DNA from: Erythrobacter donghaensis
GTDB taxonomy: Bacteria > Pseudomonadota > Alphaproteobacteria > Sphingomonadales > Sphingomonadaceae
Length of the DNA: 28,646 nucleotides
Direction: 5' to 3'
NCBI RefSeq assembly: GCF_001557325.1
Contig: NZ_LSJS01000069.1
Location: forward strand, 1-28,646
Shown here: positions 14,822 through 22,316 of the stretch, one piece after another
Layout of the letters: each line of letters starts with the position of its first letter
Numbering within the stretch: position 1 is the first letter of the stretch
Notes under the pieces: model-generated
The model's database searches: none
What the model was told of the DNA's origin: nothing
Seen by the model: only the letters and a program-made list of their open reading frames with translations
Translations under genes and position numbers: made by a program

Positions 14822-17276
14822 CCCGCTCGCCGCCTACAACGCAAAGCGCGATTTTGCCCGCACGTCCGAGCCGCAGGGCAAAGCGGGCAAGGCGGCGGGC
14901 AACAGCTTCATCGTCCAGAAGCACGCGGCAACGCGGCTCCACTGGGACCTGCGCCTCGAAGTCGACGGCGTGCTCAAGAGCTGGGCGGTGACCAAGGGGC
15001 CGAGCCTCGATCCCGCCGTCAAACGCCTGGCGGTGCGCACCGAGGACCATCCCCTCAGCTACGCCACCTTCGAAGGCACCATCCCCAAGGGCGAGTATGG
15101 CGGCGGCACGGTGATGCTGTGGGACCGCGGCACCTGGGCGCCGATCGCTGGCAAGAGCGCGAAGGATCTGGACGAGGGCCACCTCCACTTCACGCTCGAT
15201 GGCGAGCGGATGAAGGGCGAATGGATGCTGGTCCGCCTGAAGCCGCGCCCGGGCGAGAAGCGCGAGAACTGGCTGCTGCGCAAGGTCACCGATGCCTTCG
15301 CCGGGGAAGACGACACGCTGGTGGAGCAGGCGCTGACCAGCATCGCGACCGGTCGCGCGATGGCCGAGATCGCGGCGGGGAAGGCGGCTGAGACGAAACC
15401 GGCCGAACCGCCGAAGCCCAGGCCCAAGCGCTCCGCGCAGGCGAAAGCGGCCAAGCTCCCCGCCTTCCGCAAGCCGCAGCTCGCAACGCTGGTCGATGCC
15501 GTCCCCGCCGGCAACGGCTGGATGCACGAAATCAAGTTCGACGGCTACCGCGCGCTCGTCGCGGCCAAGGGCGATGAGGTGCGCGTCTTCACCCGCACCG
15601 GGCAGGACTGGACCGACAAGTTCGCGCCCTTGGCCGCCGCCATCGCCGCGCTCGACCTGCCCCCGGCGCTGATCGACGGCGAGATCGTGGCGAGCGACGC
15701 CGACGGCAATCCCGATTTCTCGACCCTCCAGAACGTGCTCAAGCGCGGCCACGGGTCGCAAGGGCCCGGCGATGCGCTCGCCTTCCACGCCTTCGATCTC
15801 CTCGAAGTGGACGGCGAGGATCTGACCGCGCTACCCAACATCGAACGCAAGGAGCGCCTCGAAGCGCTGCTCGCCGAGGCCGAGCCACCCATCCACATCG
15901 CCGACCACGTGATCGGCGCGGGCGAGAAGCTGTTCGATGCGATGTGCGGCGCGGGTCAGGAAGGGATCATTTCCAAGGCGATCGACGCGGCCTACGCCCA
16001 CCGTCGCAGCCGCAACTGGGTCAAGGTCAAATGCACCCGGCGGCAGGAATTTGTCGTCATCGGCTTCAAGGCTTCGAGCGCCCGCGGGCGGCCCTTCGCC
16101 TCGCTGCTGCTGGCCCAGAACGAGGGCGGCGCGCTGGTCCACAAGGGCAATGTCGGCACCGGCTTCGATGCCGACACCATGGCCGATCTTGCCGCCCGGA
16201 TGCAGCCGCTCGCGCGCAAGACCCCGCCGGTGGAGGTGGGCCGCGCGGCCGCGCGCGGCGTCACCTGGCTCACCCCCAAGCTCGTCGCCGAGATCGCCTT
16301 CGCCGAGTTCACCGCCTCCGGCAGCGTGCGGCACGCCAGCTTCATCGGCCTGCGCTCCGACAAGCCGGCAAAGGCCGTGAAGCCCGAGACACCCGCCCCC
16401 GCCCCCGCGCCCGTGCCCGGCGTCGCCATCTCCAGCCGCGAACGGGTGATCTTTCCGACAAGCGGCGAGACCAAGGGCGATCTGGCCGATTACTACGCCG
16501 CCGTCGCGCCGCTGATGCTGCCCTTCCTCGGCCACCGCCCGGTCAGCCTCGTCCGCTGTCCGCAGGGCCGCGCGAAGAAATGCTTCTTCCAGAAGCACGA
16601 CGGCGGCGCGCTGGGGGACGCGGTGCGCAGCGTGCCGATCCGCGAGAAGGACGGCGGGACCGAGGACTATCTCGCGCTCGCCGACGCGCGCGGCATCCTG
16701 CAATGCGTGCAGATGGGCACGATCGAATTCCACGCCTGGGGCTCGCGCGCCGATGCGGTGGAGGCCCCCGACCGGATGATCTTCGACCTCGATCCCGACG
16801 AGGGCCTCGGCTGGGACGAGGTCAGGCAGGCCGCGCAGGACATCCGCCGCCACCTTGCCGACATCGGCCTGGCCAGCTTCGCGATGCTTTCGGGCGGCAA
16901 GGGAGTGCATGTCGTCGCCCCGCTCACCCCCGGCCATGCGTGGGACGCGCACAAGGACTTCGCCCGCCGCTTTGCCGAGGCGCTGAGCATCGCGCAGCCG
17001 GACCGCTTCACGGCGACGATGAGCAAGGCCAGGCGCAAGGGCCGCATCTTCATCGACTGGCTGCGCAACCAGCGCGGCAGCACCGCGGTGGTGCCCTACT
17101 CCGCCCGGGCGCGCGAGGGCGCGCCGGTCGCGGTGCCGGTGACGTGGGACGAGCTCGCCGACAGCGCCAGCGCCCATCCCTTCGCGATCGGCGACGCGGC
17201 AGCGCTGGTCGAGCGCGCCGCCGCCCCCCCGCTGAAGGGCTGGGGCTTCGCCAGCCAGACCCTCCCCGCGCTGTAG
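14805..17276 (+). CDS. ligD: ATP-dependent DNA ligase LigD (PE-ligase-polymerase)
   Basis: An 823-residue three-domain end-joining enzyme with the domain order of Pseudomonas LigD. The 3'-phosphoesterase domain (about 1-165) has His40, His46, Asp48 and His82, in HAATRLHWDLRLE and RTEDHPLSYATFEG. The adenylating ligase domain (about 215-530) carries Lys244 in EIKFDGYRAL. The polymerase/primase domain (about 545-823) has the metal-binding DLD at 661-663 (IFDLDPDEGLGWDE) and SGGKGVHVVAPL. It trims, fills and seals ends presented by Ku. ATG 14805 lies within the MgtC-like gene end. It is the last gene of the + strand operon; the convergent Crp/Fnr gene ends 7 bases beyond. Confidence 0.96.
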   Translation: MPRKSDPLAAYNAKRDFARTSEPQGKAGKAAGNSFIVQKHAATRLHWDLRLEVDGVLKSWAVTKGPSLDPAVKRLAVRTEDHPLSYATFEGTIPKGEYGGGTVMLWDRGTWAPIAGKSAKDLDEGHLHFTLDGERMKGEWMLVRLKPRPGEKRENWLLRKVTDAFAGEDDTLVEQALTSIATGRAMAEIAAGKAAETKPAEPPKPRPKRSAQAKAAKLPAFRKPQLATLVDAVPAGNGWMHEIKFDGYRALVAAKGDEVRVFTRTGQDWTDKFAPLAAAIAALDLPPALIDGEIVASDADGNPDFSTLQNVLKRGHGSQGPGDALAFHAFDLLEVDGEDLTALPNIERKERLEALLAEAEPPIHIADHVIGAGEKLFDAMCGAGQEGIISKAIDAAYAHRRSRNWVKVKCTRRQEFVVIGFKASSARGRPFASLLLAQNEGGALVHKGNVGTGFDADTMADLAARMQPLARKTPPVEVGRAAARGVTWLTPKLVAEIAFAEFTASGSVRHASFIGLRSDKPAKAVKPETPAPAPAPVPGVAISSRERVIFPTSGETKGDLADYYAAVAPLMLPFLGHRPVSLVRCPQGRAKKCFFQKHDGGALGDAVRSVPIREKDGGTEDYLALADARGILQCVQMGTIEFHAWGSRADAVEAPDRMIFDLDPDEGLGWDEVRQAAQDIRRHLADIGLASFAMLSGGKGVHVVAPLTPGHAWDAHKDFARRFAEALSIAQPDRFTATMSKARRKGRIFIDWLRNQRGSTAVVPYSARAREGAPVAVPVTWDELADSASAHPFAIGDAAALVERAAAPPLKGWGFASQTLPAL

Positions 17277-17283
17277 CTGACTG

Positions 17284-18018
17284 CTAGCGGTTGAAGTGCA
17301 GGTAGTTGTCGTTGAACATCGTCACCCGCTTCAGCCGGTCGAGATCGACGATCCGCAATTGCCGTTCGGACAGCTCGATCAGCCCCTCGCGGCGCATTTC
17401 CTGCAAGGTGCGGTTCATGTGCACGAGGCTGAGGCCGTTCGCCTCGGCGAGGTGGTTCTGGGTGATCGGCAGGTCGAAGCCCGTGCCCGTCGCCAGCCCC
17501 ACCGCCTTGAGGCGATAATAGAGCTCGACGAACAGATGCCCCAGCCGCTCCAGCGGCGAGCGCTGGCCGATCGAGAGCAGCCATTCGCGCTGGATCCCGG
17601 CCGAGACCTTCTCGTGCCACAGCAGCGCGCGCAGCAGGTGCGGGCGCTCGTCCACCACCTGCTGGAACTGGTGCGGCTGGATCTCGTAGTAACGCACCGC
17701 GGTCAGCGCGCCGATCGAGTGGTCGAGTTGCGAAAGGATGTAGATGTTGAGATCGCAGAAGTCGCCCGGCAGGAAGAAGCCGACAATCTGGCGGCGCCCG
17801 TCGGGCAAATCCTTGTAGCGGCAGGCCCAGCCCGAGATCAGCAGGCGGATCACGGTCGGGTTCTCGCCCTCGTGCGCGATGTCGCTGCGCGCTTCGGCAT
17901 GGCACACCGGCCCGGTCTCGAGCGTTGCGAGCGCGCGGCGATCGGCTTCCTCGAGCGGCATGTAGCGCCCGAGCAGGCGGAACAGGGGTTCGATCCCTGC
18001 AGCAGTCAATGTCGGCAT
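17284..18018 (-). CDS. Crp/Fnr family transcriptional regulator
   Basis: A 244-residue regulator from ATG 18018. The cupin-like cyclic-nucleotide-fold domain (about 15-140) has LISGWACRYKDLPDGRRQIVGFFLPGDFCDL. A long dimerisation helix and a winged helix-turn-helix follow, with recognition region ITQNHLAEANGLSLVHMNRTLQEMRREGLIEL (shown in two parts here: about 186-203 and 204-217). The phosphate-binding cassette lacks the GE...RxA residues needed for cAMP, and there is no N-terminal cysteine cluster for an Fe-S centre, so it is neither a true CRP nor an FNR. The signal is unknown. Its promoter region contains nested inverted repeats (18021-18103). Confidence 0.92.
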   Translation of the reverse strand: MPTLTAAGIEPLFRLLGRYMPLEEADRRALATLETGPVCHAEARSDIAHEGENPTVIRLLISGWACRYKDLPDGRRQIVGFFLPGDFCDLNIYILSQLDHSIGALTAVRYYEIQPHQFQQVVDERPHLLRALLWHEKVSAGIQREWLLSIGQRSPLERLGHLFVELYYRLKAVGLATGTGFDLPITQNHLAEANGLSLVHMNRTLQEMRREGLIELSERQLRIVDLDRLKRVTMFNDNYLHFNR

Positions 18019-18031
18019 CGTCGATATTCCC

Positions 18032-18092
18032 GGTTAGGTCAGGCTGAAAGCCCGGCATTATCAAGAAGAACACGCGCTTGATGACACTAACC
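18032..18092. repeat. Nested inverted repeats upstream of the Crp/Fnr gene
   Basis: GGTTAG at 18032-18037 and CTAACC at 18087-18092 face each other, each with extended similarity outward (GATATTCC on the left; GGATATTC on the right). Inside them ATCAAG (18060-18065) and CTTGAT (18077-18082) form a second pair with an 11-base spacer. The block lies 14-75 bases upstream of the regulator's ATG, a suitable place for autoregulation. Confidence 0.45.
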
Positions 18093-18186
18093 TTGGATAT
18101 TCACATCGCCACCCTGCATGCGATTGGCCGACGGACGGGTGCGACGGCGTGACGGTGCCGTGCAGGATTGTCGACGGCCTGCACCC

Positions 18187-18429
18187 TCAATAGGTGGCAG
18201 GCGGGTCGCTCGCCGGGAAGCTCTGGTCGCTCGCCTCGTCGACCCCGTTCCACGCATCAGCTGGGGGATCGCGCATCGCCTCGGGCCCGGCATCGCGCAC
18301 GGGTCGGGTGCCGTGGGCGGGCTGGTCGTCGGCAAAGGCGGCGCTGTGCGGGGCATCGGCGCTGCCCTTGCGCCGCGTGAGGACATAGGCACCTGCACCC
18401 AGGGCCAGCAAGGTAAGGATCATGCGCAT
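18187..18429 (-). CDS. Small single-helix protein with SFPASDPP tail
   Basis: An 80-residue protein. ATG 18429 has GGAGA 7 bases upstream; the frame is open further but without a ribosome site. Residues 1-17 (MRMILTLLALGAGAYVL) form a hydrophobic helix followed by TRRKG, so it is a signal anchor with a short positively charged stop. The rest is acidic and Pro/Ala/Asp-rich, probably disordered, ending DEASDQSFPASDPPATY. The D-x-SFPASDPP tail is, from memory, recurrent at the ends of small sphingomonad proteins; its function is unknown to me. It is divergent from the sensor kinase gene and shares the 102-base promoter gap. Confidence 0.75.
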   Translation of the reverse strand: MRMILTLLALGAGAYVLTRRKGSADAPHSAAFADDQPAHGTRPVRDAGPEAMRDPPADAWNGVDEASDQSFPASDPPATY

Positions 18430-18591
18430 GGGGAATCTCCGCTGAAAGGGTCCTCCCGCCTGCGCCTCGGTGCCCTTCGCGTCCCTATCCTGATTTAGCA
18501 CGCCGCTAAGGGCTTTCTGCCCATGTAACATATGTTAAGCAGCTTTCGGGGCGCGGTTCGTATGCTGGGGGACAGCGCGAAAGCAGAGGGC

Positions 18592-20730
18592 ATGGCCGAC
18601 TTCTCTCCCGAAACCGACAACAACCTGTTCGGCGCCGCCTTCGGCGCGCTGCCCGATGCGGTCTGCATACTCGAGCCCGTCGGCGTGCCGGGCGAGGAGG
18701 TGACCGACTGGCGCTATCTCGCTGCCAATGCGGCGTTGTACCAACTGTTCCAGACCGAGGACTTGACGGGCAGCACCCTCAGCGCGCGCTTCCCCGAGGC
18801 TGCGGCGCAGTGGGCGCCGGATCTCGAACGGGTCATCCTCAGCGGCGCGCCCGAGGTTCTGGTGCGCCACGGCGCCCAGTACCCGAATGTCTACGAGGTG
18901 GTGCTGACCCCGCTGCACTATGCCGGGCAAAGCGCGGTCATGGCGCACATCCGCGACATCACCGGCGAACACGCGGCCCGCCAAGCGCGCCGCGAGGCGG
19001 ATGCGCGCTACAAGCTGCTGTTCGACGCCATCGACGAGGGCTTCTGCGTCATCGAGGTCATCTTCGATGCCGACAACCGCCCGATCGATTACCTGTTCAT
19101 CGAGGGCAATGACGCATTTCTCGCCCAGTCCGGCCTGGTCGATCCGGTCGGCAAGACCATGCGTTCGCTCCAGCCCGATATCGAGGACAAGTGGATCGCC
19201 ACCTATGGCCGCATCGCCATGACGGGCGTTGCCGAAAGGTTCGAAAGCGAATCCCAGGCAATGAACCGCTGGTTCGATGTCTTCGCCTTTCCGATCGGCG
19301 AGACCGCACCGCATCGGCTCGGGATCCTGTTCGAGGATATCGGCAAGCGCAAGGCGATGGAGCTCGCCCTGCGCCACAGCGAGAACCGCCTCAATTCGCT
19401 GATCGAGGCAACCTCGGACCTGATCTTCCGGATGAACCCCGAAGGAACGGTGATGGAGCAGCTCGGCGGCAAGAACCTGCTCGGCGAGGCCACCGGTCCG
19501 GGCGACTGGATCGAGGAGTTCGTGACGCCCTCCGACCGCGCGATGGTGCGCGAGGCAGTCGACGCCGCCATCGCCGCCCGGCAGCCGATCGAGATCGAGC
19601 ATCGCTACATCCGGCCCGACGGCGAGATCGGCTGGCTCTATTCGCGCGCCGTTCCGGTGTTCGACGAGCAGCGCGCGATCACCGAGTGGTTCGGCATGTC
19701 GACCGACATCACCAACCGCCGTGTGGCCGAGCGCGAGCTTGCCCACGGCGCGCAGATGCTGCGCGTGGCGAGCGAGATCGGCAAGGTGGGCCTGTGGGAC
19801 TGGAACGTCGAGACCGGCGAACTCTACTGGTCCGACGAGCATTACCGCATGGAAGGTTACGAGCCGGGCGAGATCGAGCCGTCCTATGAGGCGTGGGCCG
19901 ACCGGGTTCATCCCGACGACCGCGAAGCGTCTGCCGCGCGGATCAACGCGGCGATGGAAAGCGGGCAGGACTATGTCAACGAGTACCGCATCTGCCGGCC
20001 CGATGGCGAAGTGGTGTGGATGTTGGCGCGCGGGCGCTTCCTCTATGACGAGCTGGGCAAGCCGGTGCGCATGCTCGGCGCGATGGTCGACACCACCCAG
20101 CGCCGCCGCGAGGAGGAATGGCAGCGGCTGCTGGTCGCCGAATTGCAGCACCGGGTGAGGAACCTCATCGGCATGGTCCGCTCGGTCGCGCGGCTTTCGG
20201 CGCCGAGCCACCGCCATGTCGACGAGTATGTCGATCGCCTGATCGGGCGGCTCCAGGCGATGGGCCGCACCCAGAGCACCCTCACCCGCTCGCCCGGGCG
20301 CAACGTCGATCTTTCCGAGCTTGTGCGCGAGGAGCTGCTGGTCCACGCCGTGCAACCCGAGAAGTGCCATGTCGAAGGGCCCGATGTCGCGCTCTCGCCC
20401 CACGCGGCGGAGATCGTGACGCTCGCGATACACGAACTGGCGACCAACTCGATCAAGTACGGCGCGCTCGGCGACAGCGGCTACATCCGGATCGTGTGGA
20501 CCATCGAGGAGCGCGACGAGCGGCAGTGGCTCAGCCTGCGCTGGCAGGAAAGAGCGCAGCTGCGCAAGACCAGGCAGAACCGCAAGGGCTTCGGCCGCAA
20601 GCTGATCGAGGAACGCGTTCCCTACGAATTGCAGGGAAAGGGTTCCTTCATCGTCCACGACACCGGCGTCCTTGCCGAGCTCGAATTCCCGCTGGTCGAC
20701 GCCGGCAGCATCCTTGACCCCCGATCGTGA
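18592..20730 (+). CDS. Four-PAS HWE-family sensor histidine kinase
   Basis: 712 residues from ATG 18592; in-frame ATGs at 18562 and 18532 are possible and none has a good ribosome site. Four PAS-type modules lie at about 8-125, 135-252, 262-375 and 388-503; the last two carry typical PAS/PAC endings (WFGMSTDITNRRVAE, MLGAMVDTTQRR). The HWE phospho-acceptor region has His520 in ELQHRVRNLIGMVRS, and the ATPase has HELATNSIKYGAL and the W-x-E signature (LRWQE). There are no membrane helices, so it senses a cytoplasmic signal such as redox, light or ligand. No flavin-binding LOV cysteine motif is evident. A response regulator follows after a few bases, its probable partner. Confidence 0.9.
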   Translation: MADFSPETDNNLFGAAFGALPDAVCILEPVGVPGEEVTDWRYLAANAALYQLFQTEDLTGSTLSARFPEAAAQWAPDLERVILSGAPEVLVRHGAQYPNVYEVVLTPLHYAGQSAVMAHIRDITGEHAARQARREADARYKLLFDAIDEGFCVIEVIFDADNRPIDYLFIEGNDAFLAQSGLVDPVGKTMRSLQPDIEDKWIATYGRIAMTGVAERFESESQAMNRWFDVFAFPIGETAPHRLGILFEDIGKRKAMELALRHSENRLNSLIEATSDLIFRMNPEGTVMEQLGGKNLLGEATGPGDWIEEFVTPSDRAMVREAVDAAIAARQPIEIEHRYIRPDGEIGWLYSRAVPVFDEQRAITEWFGMSTDITNRRVAERELAHGAQMLRVASEIGKVGLWDWNVETGELYWSDEHYRMEGYEPGEIEPSYEAWADRVHPDDREASAARINAAMESGQDYVNEYRICRPDGEVVWMLARGRFLYDELGKPVRMLGAMVDTTQRRREEEWQRLLVAELQHRVRNLIGMVRSVARLSAPSHRHVDEYVDRLIGRLQAMGRTQSTLTRSPGRNVDLSELVREELLVHAVQPEKCHVEGPDVALSPHAAEIVTLAIHELATNSIKYGALGDSGYIRIVWTIEERDERQWLSLRWQERAQLRKTRQNRKGFGRKLIEERVPYELQGKGSFIVHDTGVLAELEFPLVDAGSILDPRS

Positions 20731-20741
20731 CGGGAGCGAAC

Positions 20742-21116
20742 ATGACCGACCAGACCCTCTCGGGCTACCGCATCGTCATTCTCGAGGATGACTATTACCA
20801 GGCGCAGGACTGCCGTCAGCTGCTCGAAGCCGCGGGCGCCAAGGTGATCGCGATCTCGGCGCGGATCCCCGATCTGCCCTCGCTGCTCGAGGAGGGGCCG
20901 ATCGATGCGGTGCTGATCGACATCAATCTCGGCCAAGGGCTGTCATTCGACTTCGCCCGCGCGCTGAAGGCGCAAGGCATCCCGTTCGTGTTCCTGACCG
21001 GCTATGACGCCGCGATGCTGCCGGATGATCTGGCGGGCAACGGCTACCTCACCAAGCCCGCCGATGCTGCGCGCATCATGGCCGCGCTCGCACGCGCTGC
21101 CGGGGACGCCCGCTAG
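20742..21116 (+). CDS. Single-domain response regulator
   Basis: 124 residues, a receiver domain with no output domain. ATG 20742 has GGGAG five bases upstream; a GTG at 20727 overlapping the kinase stop is the alternative. Acidic pocket Glu15/Asp16, phospho-acceptor Asp60 (VLIDINLGQG), Thr86 (FLTGYD) and Lys105 (LTKPA) are all present, so it can be phosphorylated. It is cotranscribed with the HWE kinase. In alphaproteobacteria, stand-alone receivers next to HWE kinases often act as phosphate sinks or intermediates in general stress signalling; that role here is inference. Confidence 0.92.
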   Translation: MTDQTLSGYRIVILEDDYYQAQDCRQLLEAAGAKVIAISARIPDLPSLLEEGPIDAVLIDINLGQGLSFDFARALKAQGIPFVFLTGYDAAMLPDDLAGNGYLTKPADAARIMAALARAAGDAR

Positions 21117-21130
21117 CAGGCGTCCCCGGC
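21099..21130. terminator. Perfect 12-bp palindrome between convergent genes
   Basis: GCCGGGGACGCC (21099-21110) pairs perfectly with GGCGTCCCCGGC (21119-21130) around an 8-base loop that contains the response regulator's TAG stop. The convergent Crp/Fnr gene ends at 21147. No T tract follows on either strand, so it may be a bidirectional roadblock or mRNA-end protector rather than a classical intrinsic terminator. Confidence 0.5.
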
Positions 21131-21146
21131 GGGCGGCGGCGGGAGG

Positions 21147-21899
21147 TCAGGCGGCGATGACCCTGAGGCGCTCGCGCTCCCGCAGGGTTTGAACCCGCGG
21201 CGCGAGGTAGGAGGGATCGAAGCCCGCGATCTGTTGCAGCGTGCGCAGGTCGTGGATCGTCAGCTGCTTGGACCGCAGCGTGATCAGCCCTTCCTGCCGC
21301 AGCTGCTGGAGCTTGCGGTTGATGTGCACCGGGGTGAGGCCCAGCACGTCCGCCAGATCATCCTGCGTCAGCGGGAAATAGATCTGCTGGCCCTGGTGCG
21401 GATCGACCAGCGACAGCCGGTAATGCGCCTCGCAGATGAGGTGCGCCATCCGCTCCAGCGCGTCGCGGCGGCCGACATTGACCACCCACGAGGCAAGCAC
21501 CGCGTTCTCCATGCAGCCATAGGATCGCATCGCATCGCCGATGGTCGGGAAGCGGTCGATCAGACGGCGCATATCGGCGTGGGTGATGTTGACGATCTTG
21601 CACGGGCTCAGCGTGATCACTTCCTCGATCGCGATGCCGTTGGGCGAGCAATCGAAATAGAAGGCATCGCCCGGCAGCAGCAGCCGCGTGATCTGCCGCG
21701 CGCCGTTGCGCAGGATCTGGTAGCGTGCAGCCCAACCGCTGAGCACGACCGGAAAGGAATGCATCTCGTCGCCATCGCGCGAAAGATACTTCTTGGCGCC
21801 GATCTCACGGGGCTGGCGACACAATTCCTCGATCGCCTGGATCTCCTGGTCACCCAGTTCGGCAGCATGCATGAGGCGCAGCAGGTATGCGTTGAACAC
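21147..21899 (-). CDS. Crp/Fnr family transcriptional regulator (second copy)
   Basis: A 250-residue regulator. The GTG start at 21899 is supported by AAGGAG seven bases upstream. The N-terminal cyclic-nucleotide-fold domain contains VLSGWAARYQILRNGARQI and LLLPGDAFYFDC. The helix-turn-helix is in LTQDDLADVLGLTPVHINRKLQQLRQ (first half about 176-190, second half about 191-202). As in the other copy, cAMP-contact residues and Fe-S cysteines are lacking. The two proteins share layout but only moderate identity, so they are old paralogues. It is convergent with the kinase/response-regulator pair. Signal and targets are unknown. Confidence 0.92.
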   Translation of the reverse strand: MFNAYLLRLMHAAELGDQEIQAIEELCRQPREIGAKKYLSRDGDEMHSFPVVLSGWAARYQILRNGARQITRLLLPGDAFYFDCSPNGIAIEEVITLSPCKIVNITHADMRRLIDRFPTIGDAMRSYGCMENAVLASWVVNVGRRDALERMAHLICEAHYRLSLVDPHQGQQIYFPLTQDDLADVLGLTPVHINRKLQQLRQEGLITLRSKQLTIHDLRTLQQIAGFDPSYLAPRVQTLRERERLRVIAA

Positions 21900-22316
21900 G
21901 TGCTCGCTCCTTGGTCTGTTGCGGGAATTGCACCTTCCCCGATTTGGCTCCGATTCTCTCGATCAAAAGTTACGCTGCCAGCCGATTCCATGCGGCTTAT
22001 CGTGTTCAACTTGCAGATCATCGTAGGGGCAGTCGCAAATGACTAGCAAGAGAAATCGCGCGCGTGGCAGCGCCGGGGGAGTGGCGGACCAATTGCAAAG
22101 GTTTGCCACGCACGTTCCCCTCCTATCTGGCTGATGGCGCACGGGCCTTGCGCGCCCGCGGTGGCCGTTTTCGGCGGGTCGGCCCGCGATGACGGCGGGT
22201 CGTCCGGCGTGGGTAATGCAGGATAGGGGGGTCGCAAGCCGCGCCTGCCACCTTCAAATCCGGATCCAGCGCGGCGGGCCAGCCGGGCCGGAACCCCAAC
22301 CGGAAAGGATGAAGAC
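21900..22316. other. 417-base divergent intergenic region
   Basis: This gap separates the GTG-started Crp/Fnr gene (- strand) from the low-complexity protein gene (+ strand). It holds the ribosome sites of both: AAGGAG for the regulator, and AAGGA eight bases before ATG 22317. I see no convincing ORF: the short frames on both strands have arginine/proline-rich composition typical of out-of-frame GC-rich DNA. No strong hairpin with a T tract, no RNA gene, and no copy of the GGTTAG or CCTATGTGA elements was found. Promoters must lie here but I cannot place them. Confidence 0.6.

Noticed and set aside
18535..20658. 707-residue - strand frame opposite the sensor kinase
   Set aside because: High GC removes stops in the antisense frame. 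It shows no family motif, whereas the + frame has four PAS domains and intact kinase boxes.
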